Shown piece after piece: positions 10,761-21,287 of a DNA stretch of 64,000 bases; the first letter of the stretch is position 1; the number at the start of each line of letters is the position of its first letter. The translations under genes and the position numbers were made by a program. The notes beneath the pieces are model-generated. The model did no database searches. It was not told the DNA's origin and worked only from the letters and a program-made list of their open reading frames with translations. The DNA is from Oegoconia quadripuncta (Eukaryota > Arthropoda > Insecta > Lepidoptera > Autostichidae), in assembly GCA_949316235.1 (NCBI GenBank), contig OX438743.1, positions 33,325,242 through 33,389,241 of the forward strand, read 5' to 3'.

Positions 10761-12370
10761 GATTTCCGTTTGAAAGTTTTTGTAAAAGTTCAGATTTTTG
10801 TTAATTTGTTGTTTGTTTTTGTTATACTTGTTTTTCATAGCTAATTTAAAGAAATTAGTTATGAGAAATAAAAATTTCCTCATAAACAACAATACCTATT
10901 TCTAAACCCAGTTTCTACCTATATAAGGTCCTAATTTATTAACCCCGATCCCGTCAACACATGATAGTGCTAGTCCAAAGGGTTCAAAAAAAAGTATAGT
11001 TATAAAAAAAGAAAAATAAAAATAAAATAACATTAAAAATAATTAACCATAAACATATTATTTCTTTCCTGCCTGTTCATTACTTTACTGGAAGGCGGAC
11101 GAATTGTTTACACACACACGCACACCGCAGCCTTCAACCGATCAAAAAGAACTTGCTTGTATGACGAGAGCGCATAACATAAAAGCAATTAGAAAAACAG
11201 AGACAGAAAATCCGCGGTTGGCGACATTGCCAGATCGCGCGAATTCTCTGTCTCTGCCGCCGCGCGTGGCTCTGTCTCTGTCTTGTCTGTCTACTACTAC
11301 CAGTCATTTCATTGTTCGGGAGCGATATGCACGCGGGATATACAGCAGACTCGGAACGTCTGAAAGTTTTCGTCTACTGAGATGTAATGATAATGCTTCT
11401 GACTGCAGAGTGATAAAGTCAAACTTTGTTGCATAGGTATACAGACGAACCCTCTTGTTCATCAAAAAAACGGACATGTAGGTAAGCTACAGGAGCTTAT
11501 CGTTAGCAATTGTTAATTGGAAGAATTGCTGTGTAATACATAAGTGTGATTCCGAAAACCTAGTTTATCTTACCGCGGTTGTGCCGCGAGGCCCTCTTAG
11601 AATAAATAAATACCTACCTTCTATTAAACTGTGACAAATAACTGTTTAAATAGGAATAAATTGTTGTAGGTACCTAGGTACCTAACTAGATTATGTAAAT
11701 CGGTAACGCGGTGGGCACAGGGTTCGATCCCCATGCAGGCCATGTAAGTAAACGTGACTACTAAACACGTGCCAAGAGGGTTTGGCGGATATTTAAAAAA
11801 CTAAAATAGGTAGGTACACGCTTTCATCAGTTAACGCACTAAAAGTAGGTAGGTACCTAACTTCAATAAAGTTATTTAAGATACATAATGAATAATCACA
11901 CTTTCGTCAGTAATGCAGAAACAGAATTACCTACAAAGTTCAATGCTCAAAAAAGCGTGTAATAGTTAGGTAGGTAGGTACCTATCAAGTATTAGTTCGA
12001 TATAATGTCGACAAAGCACACTACGCTGTTGAAGAGTTCTACTATCTACCTATTCCATCATCAGACCCTGGTCACCAAGTGAAATGTGTTGAACTTGTCA
12101 AAACAAATCAAATAAGCTCAAACTAGCAGCCACTAGCCATCTAAGAGTTCCACTATCCAACTCCCGGATTCATTATCAGATTATCTCGATATCTAGTTGG
12201 ACCTATACCTACCTACTTACCAAATTATTTTGTTGTCATCGATTAAAATGTACTTCCTAGATTTGTTTACATAATACGTAGTTATAAGTACCTACATAGT
12301 GAGTATAACGATCGTTATGTTAAAACAGTTTAATAAACTATTATTTTAAGTCAAAACACAAAATTTAGTT
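10761..12370. other. Spacer between CLASRP and transposase remnant
   Basis: AT-rich at 10770-11060, then a GC-richer patch at 11200-11300 full of CTGTCTCTG words, then sequence rich in GTAGGTA/TACCTAC motifs. A tRNA-like fragment (ACAGGGTTCGATCCCCATGC) lies near 11716 and is probably a SINE-head remnant. The 110-codon open frame at 11104-11436 has no recognisable family and biased composition, so it is not called. Confidence 0.4.
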
Positions 12371-12379
12371 CTTACAAAC

Positions 12380-13001
12380 GCGCAATGAAGCGAGGTAAAA
12401 TCAGCTGGTGCTATAAGTCGTTGGCCTGTAACAGGGTCATTGGCCGCTCGCTTGACTGTCAGTTACTGTGCAGTGTTCCGGAGACAGTGTACTAGCGAAC
12501 ACGTGCGCACTTTGCGCGTGGATATTGGGAGACCACCTACTGGGGCCTGTGTTCTTAGAGCGGCTAAACGGTGAAACGTATGTGGAGCTTCTGCAGAGAA
12601 AGGTGTCGCGAATGTTGGAGCGTGTGCCTCTAGCACTCCTGAGGAACTTTTATTTCCAACACGATGGTTGTCCAGCGCATTACTCTTTACGTGCGCGGAC
12701 CTATCTTAACCAAGAATTTGGAGATCGCTGGATCGGCCGGGGCGGACCCGTGCCCTGGCCCCCTCGTTCACCAGATCTGACTCCCCTTGATTTCCATGTG
12801 TGGGGACGAGCGAAGGACTTGGTTTACGGTAACGACGGATATTTAATACGCACGGAGCAGCTGTTACGTCGACGTATTAAAAGAGCTTTTTCCGTTATAC
12901 GTAGCGACAGAGAGACTTTGCAGAGAGTGAGTGCTCACGTACAAAGACGAGCCACATTGTGTATTGAACAGAACGGACGACATGTACAGCAATTATTGTA
13001 A
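12380..13001 (+). pseudogene. Tc1/mariner-superfamily transposase remnant, C-terminal half
   Basis: An open frame reaches a stop at 13001. It carries catalytic-core motifs of IS630/Tc1/mariner DDE transposases: GDHLLGPVFLERLNGETYV, FYFQHDGCPAHYS (second Asp), and WPPRSPDLTPLDFHVWG with KDLVY (third acidic region). About 177 residues remain where a full enzyme has roughly 340. The frame before GDHLLGP reads poorly (a likely frameshift near 12490-12530), and no N-terminal DNA-binding domain or ATG is found upstream. Terminal inverted repeats were not identified, so element limits are unknown. It would have catalysed cut-and-paste transposition and is almost certainly inactive. Confidence 0.8.
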
Positions 13002-13086
13002 ATAGGTATTTATTTATTTAAGTCGGCCCATATTTTTCGTACATAACTAGGTACCTACCTAGTTTGTTACCTAGTAGGTAGTTAGT

Positions 13087-13670
13087 ATTTCCATGAGTTA
13101 TATCATGCCTACCTACCTCCTCAATAACTGTAAATAAGATGATTTAATTGATGTAATTCAAACTTTGTATCTACCTACTTAGTTTCTTTAAGTTTTTTAT
13201 TGTATGCCTACCTTCCGAATAACCGTATTTACCTAACATGATTTTTATTCTCCTACATTGATGTAATTTAAACTTTGTATCTAAATACTTACCTAGTTTG
13301 TTTAAGTTTTATCCCTAATAATAATAACTAATAAGTAATAATTGTAAGTACATAACATGATTTTGTTTCTCGTACATAAGTGTAATGTAAACTTTTTAAT
13401 TTTCTACCTACCTAGTCTGTTTAAGTTTTCCATGTACATGGTATGCCTATCTCAATAATGACTGTAAATAACATGATTTTCTTTCACTTAGGTACTCTCG
13501 TGTAATGTAAGCTTTGTAATTACCTACCTACCTAAGTAGTTTATTTAAGTTTTTTCTTATACATTGTACCTATGCCTACCTCCTTAATAACTGAATAACA
13601 TTATTTTGTTTCTTACATTAGCGTAATTCAAACTTTGTAACTACCTAGCTAGTTTGTATTTCCATTTATG
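13087..13670. repeat. Five-unit tandem repeat of about 110-121 bp
   Basis: Units are anchored by GTAATTCAAACTTTGTA-like words at about 13153, 13262, 13382, 13502 and 13623. Each is followed by ACCTACCTAGT and TTTAAGTTTT, and each is preceded by ATAACTG...AACATGATTTT. Units differ by point changes and small indels. The array begins within 90 bp of the transposase stop codon. It is not coding. Confidence 0.8.
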
Positions 13671-13679
13671 CTCTAATTG

Positions 13680-14098
13680 AGAGTAATTACTGTCTTTATG
13701 AGTACCTACACACAATACTTATGACATACACTATGGTGTAAAGACTTTTGTAATTCTTAGATTATTTAATTAGCGATAACGATTAGCGAATTGTAAATTT
13801 TATTACTAAGTAGGTGGACTATGGCCCATACTGAATCAAGTGTGATTCAGACTTTTAAACCCGCCAAGTTATTGTACCGTTATGGTTTGTAGATACCCAA
13901 ATTACCTAAATCAAAACTCATAATGTTATAAAGCGAGTGCGGCTACATACAATCTAAGCCATTCTTTTAATAACCTTACAATAATTTGTCAGTCCACAGC
14001 CTGCATAAAGAGTGATGGGAAATTTGAATCACGCTGATGTAATTACATAGGTAATTATGAGTAACAAAATCTTTGTGTATAACAATGATTGATGATTT
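13680..14098. other. Spacer, nothing recognised
   Basis: AT-rich sequence with a GGTGGACTATGGCCCATACT word near 13812 that resembles part of the dispersed repeat at 2340. No coding or RNA gene signal. Confidence 0.4.
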
Positions 14099-14370
14099 GA
14101 CGACCTGTTTGGTGTAGTGGTTAGAAATTCTGCTGCTATACCAAAAGGTCGCGGGTTCGAATCCCGCTAGGGGCATATGTTTGTATGATGAATGCGGACA
14201 AGTGTACCCGAGTTATGGATGTTTTCATTTATAATAAGTATTTATTTACAAAAAAAAATGTATTAGTATATCAACCATCTGGTATCCACAACACAAGCCT
14301 ATAGTTGCTTAAAGTGGAACTAGATGGCGCTGTGTGTATGTCCAAGGATATTTATTTTATTTTTATTATT
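14099..14370 (+). mobile_element. tRNA-derived SINE, family A, near full length
   Basis: The head GACGACCTGTTTGGTGTAGT carries an A-box-like region. The B box GGGTTCGAATCCCGC follows, then GATGAATGCGGACAAGTGTA, CGAGTTATGGATG, CATCTGGTATCCAC and the tail ACTAGATGGCGCTGTGTGTA, ending in a T/A-rich run. At about 265 bp it is one of the best copies in the window. The pol III promoter boxes look intact. It is not a functional tRNA, because the 5' and 3' acceptor arms do not pair. Confidence 0.85.
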
Positions 14371-14648
14371 TTTAAATATCTGTTAGGTTTAGATGTTAGG
14401 TACCTACTGCCTACCTACCTACCTACTAGATGTTAGGTGGTTTGGTTAGTCTACGCCAGCTAGTGTTTTAAGTTATGTATAAACTTTGTAATTATTGTTA
14501 GTTATGTATGATAGGTAAGCTTTGTTTTAATTGTGTGTGATGTTTATCAGAATTACTTAAATAAATTGTGAAAATGTTTCAAAAGATTTGGTTTTATTTA
14601 TTTTTATTATTGATTGATTTCCCCTAGTAGGTACCTACCAGGGGCTCT

Positions 14649-14786
14649 ACCGCCTAACTCAAAGCTATAGCTAGAGCGATAGCAAAGTACTGTCCGTCTT
14701 TGTCATTGTGTTACGATATGACAAGGACGGACAGTGCATTGACGTCATAAACGATAGCAATTTCCAAAGCAATTGAGTTAGGCGGT
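14649..14786. mobile_element. MITE with ACCGCCTAACTCAA ends
   Basis: Perfect 14-bp terminal inverted repeats: ACCGCCTAACTCAA at 14649-14662 and TTGAGTTAGGCGGT at 14773-14786. A second inner inverted pair (ACTGTCCGTC and GACGGACAGT) lies around a centre rich in TGACAA/TTGTCA. The whole 138 bp can fold into one long hairpin. No coding sequence. Confidence 0.8.
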
Positions 14787-14789
14787 CGG

Positions 14790-15480
14790 GGGGCAGGACG
14801 TCATTCCGAAGTTCATTTGTACTTCAAACGACTACGAACCTTACGCTCATGGAGTAGGGTGCATTGCCACTTGAAAGCTCACGTCGAATACAGATGCGAG
14901 CCGGTACAAACGTGTTTCAGAATCGACGGGCAAACAGTGGCGGTACCTTCATACAAGCCCAAAAGCCCGGCTTGCCTTACTAAATATCTCCCGATCCCGA
15001 ATATTAGATAACTATGGAAATAGTATTTATTTTTCTTCCTCTCGTGTAACAATTTCTAACTACCACTAGGGGATGGAAGTGATATCTTCCCATTTGTACT
15101 GTAAGCTGTATTTTCTGACTGTAAGCTGTTTGTATTTCTTGTGCAATAAAGAATAAGTATTGGAAATCATTAGTCGGGCTTGCCCTATTTTGCTATCCTA
15201 GGCACGTCACTGCGGGCAAAACGAATTATTCTGTAGATGGGTATGCTAAGCTATCTTAATTAGCGATAGGCGACTCCGAGATTATGTACCTAAGTTATTT
15301 AGCTAACTAAAACAGTGGTTCAATCTGATAATGGTAGGTATAATTAACCGAATGAATGTAGGTTACCTCCAAAATCGACTGCTATGTATGAATGATAGGT
15401 AAATTACTTATCAACCTGAATCATAGTTTGAAGCCAGGTAATCAGTATTTTTCCGATATTATTATTATTTTTATTAATTT
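14790..15480. other. Spacer with a LINE-like 3' tail
   Basis: The segment at 15100-15160 (CTGTAAGCTGT repeated, then TGTGCAATAAAGAATAAGTA) has the look of a non-LTR retrotransposon 3' end. Similar GCAATAAAGAAT tails occur near 21685 and 54915. The open frame at 14817-15011 has no family resemblance. No gene recognised. Confidence 0.4.
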
Positions 15481-15483
15481 ACC

Positions 15484-15585
15484 GAATGCTTTCGGGTAAG
15501 CACGCGTCCACCTTCATCTTCATCCTCACTTAACATCAGGCGTGATTGAGGTCAAGTGCTAACCCGTAGTGCATAAAAAAAAAGG
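15484..15585 (+). mobile_element. LINE 3'-UTR fragment (CTTAACATCAGGYGTGATTG family)
   Basis: Contains CCACCTTCATCTTCATCCTC, CTTAACATCAGGCGTGATTG, AGGTCAAGTGCTAAC and a GTGCATAAAAAAAAA tail. Related copies are at 17295 (+), 18137 (-), 40930 (+), 58870 (+) and 59930 (+). The copy at 58740-58970 still has the end of a LINE reading frame in front of this sequence, which identifies the family. Confidence 0.65.
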
Positions 15586-16027
15586 ATAATTTTGTAAGTA
15601 GACAGGCTAATCGTAGTCATTTAGCGAGCGCTAGCTGTTGTATCCCGAAGTGAATAAAGTTCAGCAATTATTTCTCAGGTAGGTAGGTATTTGCTAGTAT
15701 TTAACATGTTGTTATTCTGATGACTGGAGCTGTATGAGATTTTAATAGTTCGCAGCAAGAGGTTATAGGTACCGAGTTCCTTTTTAAAATTTTCTATGAT
15801 CTGGATGTTCTGACCTCAGGAAACTTACCTAGTAACTCATAGTAAGGGTATCGTAATTTGAGGTCGGGTAGTCAATGTGTTTGTCCGACATTATTATTAG
15901 TTATGTGGTGGTGACCCATGGTGGTTGTGGTGTAAACACCAAAAATTCGATGTATTAGATGGAGGGGATAGAGGGGGAATTACTCTGATTTCACGAAATA
16001 AAATCAAGTTCAATACTCCCATGAACA

Positions 16028-16145
16028 GCTGATTCGGGTCGTCGGTCGACTCGGGTCGGGCGGCAAGTACTTACGGGCGGGCGCGCGTAGGCAACGCGTT
16101 GTTGCCATTCCGCTGCAGGCGGACCTGACGACACACACACATACA
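16028..16145. promoter_or_regulatory. CpG-rich patch, possible first exon on minus strand
   Basis: A short island rich in CG dinucleotides in otherwise AT-rich DNA. On the minus strand it reads ATGGCAACAACGCG, and about 36 nt later CCC|GTAAGTACT, a good donor, which would give a 12-residue start exon. No matching downstream exon was found, and it lies 5.3 kb upstream of CLASRP on the same strand. It could be a distal untranslated exon of that gene or of nothing at all. Confidence 0.25.
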
Positions 16146-16149
16146 CACT

Positions 16150-17290
16150 GCTAGCATTAATGCCATCGTATAGGCATTATTCAGAGTAGTACCACTAGGA
16201 AGTTTTTGTAGTTGAAGTTTTTTTAGTTAACGGTACTGATTTATTTTTAAGTTCAAATGAATATATTTAACTGACCCAATCATGTGTTAAAGGGATCGGG
16301 ACTAATAAAGTAGGACGTTATATAATCAGTGTACGTAGGTATGTATAGATAGATTTAATTCCTCAACCAATCGCTGGCAGCAGCACTGTCTATACATGCA
16401 AATTTTACCACGGAGTTGCCACTCTTTCTCGGTAAATAGTTACTATACTCTTTGACTAATACCTCTAGCGAGAGCAGTTCAGTCAGTTCAGTACTCAGAG
16501 AGCGAGAGTACCTTTTTTTTTTCGTTTCATTCTCTCCTCTAGGAGAAGGCAAAGGGATCTTGCCCAAACAGCCATGTCTTATTTCTCTTAATTCTTCCGT
16601 TTGTAAGTCAGTCTCAGTCAAAACAAGTAATTCGTCATATACTTGGCGTATACAGAGTCTAGTCACGGTCAAGTCATTCTTCAGTCAAGTGGCAGAATGC
16701 TTTACAAAAGATTTTGGTGGCTTCTTGTGGGAACCCAAAAGCTCCGTTACGCACTTTAATTTACACTTCCCTTCACTTGTACACCATCACTAACGTTTGC
16801 TGCACAAATTCTGCCATTATTAAGCTTCAAAAGCTAGAATGCACAAATTATAAGAATTATAAAGAAAAATGCTACTTCACTCGCCGAGTTCCCGCCAAAA
16901 AGCCTCCGCGACGATACCTACCGTAGAAGCTATATACGTCTGTATATAGAACAGACCAAAAAAGGTATCCTGCGATAAAGACTAAAACATAGTTTTTTAT
17001 TAAAAGGGTTTTAACGAGTATGGATACTAGTCCTTTTGAGCCAAAAACTAGTAGAATTTTATTCGGTTTTATTTTCATTACCACGCTTAGTCAAATAAGT
17101 CGAAATATTACAGTTCAGATTTTTTTTGCGTGCCTCAACACCTGCCAAGTTTAGATTGCAAAGGAAATTGCACTGGTTTTGTCGCGAGCATACTCTTTGA
17201 TGCAATTTTGACGCAACGATAAAGCAGAATAATCCCAAAAAATATTCCCAGATTTCGTGATTATTTCTGCATTTACGTAAATAAGATGGG
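16150..17290. other. Spacer, nothing recognised
   Basis: Mixed-composition sequence with overlapping open frames on both strands at 16355-16926 that mirror one another and lack family resemblance. I see no splice-consistent exon, RNA gene or clear repeat. Confidence 0.35.
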
Positions 17291-17294
17291 GTTT

Positions 17295-17383
17295 CCGGGC
17301 ACAGAACATTATTACATGTTTCCGGGCCAGTGCGCTTCCACCTTTGGCCTCATCTTCAGTGCTGTTGTTGTGCATAAAAAATT
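17295..17383 (+). mobile_element. LINE 3'-UTR fragment, partial
   Basis: Contains GGGTTTCCGGG, GCGCTTCCACCTTTGGCCTC and TTGTGCATAAAAAA, as in the copies at 15484 and 40930, with a deletion in the middle. Probably a decayed 3' end of the same LINE family. Confidence 0.5.
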
Positions 17384-17653
17384 TAAACGTTACTTCAAAC
17401 AACAATAACGACGTATCTATATTAACATAATATATGCTAATATTTATGATCGGTTTCTATCCGATCCGATACCGATAATAAAGTAGTTTTCAATTACGAT
17501 GGCTACCTAATTGTCTTGCCGATTGTACTTATGTGCAGTAGGTACATTTGTAGAAACTAAATAAAAATAATGTGGGTTTTCATTTTTATAACACGATTTC
17601 GTTGCACGAAAATTCAATATTTTCGTCCAACAAGCTATCCACTCTTGGCAGAT

Positions 17654-17845
17654 TTAGCCCAGGGAAAATACGGTATAAAATTAGCTTAGCTAGGCATAAT
17701 TCAGAACCGACTTATACTGGTGAGTTTTTTTACCGTAAGGAAAAAATAGGGCATATTAGGTAAGTGAAATAGAAGGTATCGGAAAAACAAACAAAATCGC
17801 GGTTATTTGTTTTTCCGAGGTCAAGCCGTATTTTCCCTGGGCTAA
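17654..17845. mobile_element. MITE with TTAGCCCAGGGAAAATACGG ends, clean copy
   Basis: Terminal inverted repeats TTAGCCCAGGGAAAATACGG at the left and CCGTATTTTCCCTGGGCTAA at the right match perfectly over 20 bp. The interior (TTAGCTTAGCTAGGCATAAT, then CAGAACCGACTTAT) matches the older copy at 1310-1602. A second inner inverted pair is present. There is no coding sequence, so mobilisation would need a transposase supplied from elsewhere. Confidence 0.85.
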
Positions 17846-18136
17846 TTGTCCAACTGGCTTTTCTGAAATCCTTCTTCAACGGCGTATCTAGCCACAGAAA
17901 TTCATAAAATGAACACAATAAGTACGGATAACTATTATTTGTTATAAGAATAACAAACCAAACAATATGAGTTTAAAAACCAAAAAACCCGACAGCATAT
18001 TTTGCATTTCGTCGGCGCCATGTGGGATTATTTACCATAAAATGTATCCTATGACACTCTACGGATAAAGCGCCTTGCACTTCGAAATCGGTCAAGCAGT
18101 TTAGGTTACAGTAGGTAACATAGAAATCTACTACAT

Positions 18137-18235
18137 TTTTTTTTATGCACAACGGGTTCAATCACACCTGATGTTAAGTGAAGATGAGGTCGAAGGTGGA
18201 AGCGTACTGACCCGGAAACCTCAACACATTTGATG
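18137..18235 (-). mobile_element. LINE 3'-UTR fragment, minus orientation
   Basis: On the plus strand it reads TTTTATGCACAACGGGTTCA, CACACCTGATGTTAAGTGAA and TCGAAGGTGGAAGCGTACTG, the reverse complement of the tails at 15484 and 40930. The T-run at the start is the poly(A)-like tail. It lies downstream of the methyltransferase-like gene. Confidence 0.65.
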
Positions 18236-18675
18236 GATTCATACATACACTCAAAAAACATTACCCCCCTTCTTTGGGCAGTCGGGTAAAAACACGTAAG
18301 TATTTTTCGGCATATTTGTAAGTTTCACTATAGCGGGTAGAGTCCTTGGACATAAGTCTTTATAATTTGTGGGGTAGAGCGCGGGCGATACCGCTACCAC
18401 GAGATCCGTGACGTCAAAGGGAGCGCGCGTAATCTCGGAACTTTAAAAAGTGGTCTTTACACCACTACAAGAAGTTTACTTTTCGTTGTGATAACTTCGG
18501 TAATAAATCATGTATTTACGTGAAATAAAAAACTAATAAGTATAACGTACGTAGTCTATGCTTTGATGTTTCTAACATTTTAACCCTTTTGTGTTTTCCT
18601 TTCACCAATAGAAATGAGTAATTAAACTATCACTGCTGACAGACATCTATTTATTTAGAATAAAATACTGAAGTT

Positions 18676-21287
18676 TTAATTAACAGTATACATAAATAGA
18701 TCAATGCAATCTTCCATATCAAATAAATTTTCATTTTCTAGTTGATTTGCTTTACAAATATTTAGCCAGTCTACTAATTCTTCCAACATGTCTATACTAC
18801 TTAGGGTATCCACCATACTTCTGTTGGTTATTAAATATGTACCTTTCCGAGTGTGCTTTTTGAAAAAGTACCACATTTGTCTGTGTTTCTCTGTGTCTAC
18901 AAAAAAATCTAAAACATTTATGACTAGAACATTTGAATTTTCAATGAGGTCACTTCTAGACATAATATCTGAATGTACAACTTTTATTCTGTTGTTATCC
19001 ATTGAAAATAGACCAATTATTTTCTGTTGTATCTCACAGCATTCTTTATTCATTTCGACACCAACTATACTGGACGCATTTGATAAATTATATGCCTGAA
19101 AAAGTAAAACAAAAATGGTTAGAAAAATATCCTACAAAAATGGATCACACTATCTCAGTACCTACCTATAGTAAGTAGTAAATGTTTATGAATTAATTAT
19201 ACCTACAAATGATGCCACAGACAATGCTGTATGTGTGGCCCCATTCTGATCCTCAACAATTTGATGTTTTTGCTATCGACCGCTAAGAAGAAGAACTACA
19301 AATTCTCAATACTTTTAATTATTAAAATTAAATTAATTCTTAAAACATGAATTATTTTAATACTTACAGCATAGATTACTGATCCAAACCGAGATCCAAC
19401 ATCTAATATTTGTTTATATTCCAAATCCTTTGGGAGTAGAACTTTGAACATATATTGGAGTGCTTGTCTTGACATTGAATGTGATATGTATGTTAAATCC
19501 TGAAAGTATATACAAAATTGTAATTGATAATAACTTGGAAAACAAACCTTGGACACAAGACAACATAATTTTTATACTAGACTTATTTAGATCATAGTTT
19601 TACTGAAGGTTTCTGGTGATAAATATATAAAGTCACAACCTTTAACCTAACCACGTTAGTTTGGGATATCTCTAGTGATTAATTATCCTCAAAATTAGAA
19701 CAGAAAATAAAAATATAAGTTAAAAATAAACATAAACGGAGAAACTGACTGATTTAGCAAGGCATGGCCTAAATTAATAGACCAATATTGCTGAAATATG
19801 GAAGTGTGTTACTTGGGTTACTTATAGGTGCATCAAGAAAAGATTTTGACAGACCACGAGGACAAGAAGTGCCGTAATGGTTTTCGGCTGTTAATAAACT
19901 TGCATCAATCAAGCTCTTCCTGTGGGTACCTATTGTAAAACGTTAAGGGACTAACTAACATCTGACCACCCAATTAGGAATAAAGGTCGTGAATATATGT
20001 ATGAGGGTAGGAAAATCGGGATCAGCACAGGAAACACCTGCATGTCTTCTAGTTAAAATGAGTGCATAAGTACACAATAATAATTAATGCTAATCTGATG
20101 CATAAAATATAAATAATTAAAACTTACTTTAACATTTCTAGAATTACAATCTACACAATAGTGTCTATTTATTTTCCCTTTCTTAACAAGAGCTTCAACT
20201 TGATTGTGATCATAGAGGAACTCATCTATATGACAAGTGTTGACACTATTGCAGTCAGCTTGGTCCCCTACTGTTGGTGGCACAATGATTTCTGTGGACA
20301 TCTCTGCATCAAAGGGTACAAACTTTTTAATGGCTTTACCAATTTTGACCAGCAGGTCACTTGAGTTTTGCAAGGTCTTCATACTTTCTAGATCTGTAAA
20401 AACATGAAAAACAAAATTATCTCGAGCATTATTAACAAGACACAATAAGCAACATAATATTATAATGACGAGCTCTCTAATTAAGGCTGCCTTCTATGGA
20501 AAGTAATACAAGTTGCTCCATGGAATATGCTTTATTCAGTAGTAGAAATTTCACAGGCTGATGATGAATCTGATGTTACGGGTTTTGAAGTGCAAGAATT
20601 AATATACAAGAATATTTCAACTGTTAAACAACAAAAACTGCTGATCAATATAGAAAAAGTTCTGGTACATTCTGTGGACCTCACCCAGCTCTAAACACCA
20701 ACATCTAAATTTTTAATACAGTGTACTTCAGCACATGAGTGTTCACGGACTGAGAGTAGCTGATAATAAAGCTGTATATTAAATACAGAATCACGTCTAG
20801 GTTTCGGGGATTTTGGTTTTAAATAATAAATAAGCCATGTCGGCCCCTTAAAGATTTATTCGATATGGGTGAAAATACATTGAAGCAATAAAACATAGAA
20901 ATGTTATAGTTAGTTACATTTTGATTCGGTATCACGTACTTTTAAACCCCGACACAAAAAGAAGGGTGTGGTGTTATAAGTTTAACTGCTGTGTGTGTGT
21001 CTGTCTGTGGCACCGTAGTTTTTAAACGGGTGAACCGATTTGGATGCGGTTTCTTTTATTTAAAGCAGGTTTTTTTAGCGGTGCTGTTAGACATGTTTTA
21101 TCGAAATCGGTTCAACCATTTTGTTTTAATCGCGTTTTCTCGGGAGTAATTTTTAAATTTATTACGTACCTTTCTTATAAGATTGACTGCAAATCCATTG
21201 TTCAATTGAATTCAATTGCTGCTGATTCAGTTTAGTAAACATGTCGAGAATACTGAACTTAACGTTTACAATACTATCGTCAGACAT
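18676..21287 (-). CDS. Predicted SAM-dependent methyltransferase-like protein
   Basis: Four coding exons, right to left: 21170-21287, 20128-20393, 19368-19499, 18676-19095. Phases agree and give 311 residues starting MSDDSIVNV. The first exon is short and is easily missed. Residues about 117-128 hold a CxxC pair (HYCVDCNSRNVK). Next comes HSMSRQALQYMF (about 135-146), then a class I methyltransferase nucleotide-binding core: ILDVGSRFGS (159-168, motif I), VGVEMN with an acidic residue at 186, VHSDIM (212-217) and VLVINVLDFF (228-237). Reaction and substrate are unknown. I recognise a conserved but unnamed animal family and cannot give a symbol. A minus-strand AATAAA lies at 18650-18655, about 20 nt past the stop. 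The gene is divergent from ITPK1, whose ATG lies 1.1 kb away. The methyltransferase fold is inferred from motifs only. Confidence 0.85.
20830..20910. repeat. Possible LINE tail in methyltransferase-like intron 1
   Basis: Contains AATAAATAAGCCATGTCGGC and AAAGATTTATTCGATATGGG, a style of sequence seen at retrotransposon 3' ends. There is no second copy in the window, so the call is weak. Confidence 0.25.
20940..21130 (+). repeat. Dispersed repeat (AACCCCGACACAAAAAGAAG family)
   Basis: Contains AACCCCGACACAAAAAGAAG, a TGTGTGTGTCTGTCTGTGG run, AAACGGGTGAACCGATTTGG and ATCGAAATCGGTTCAACCAT. These words are typical of abundant lepidopteran retroposed 3' UTRs. It lies in intron 1 of the methyltransferase-like gene and ends about 40 bp from the end of its first coding exon. 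Confidence 0.5.

Noticed and set aside
11104..11436. 110-codon plus-strand open frame
   Set aside because: Low-complexity CTGTCTCTG-driven composition, no family resemblance, no splice partner.
16355..16926. Overlapping frames of 70-113 codons on both strands
   Set aside because: Mutually antisense, with no family match, splice signals or start context.
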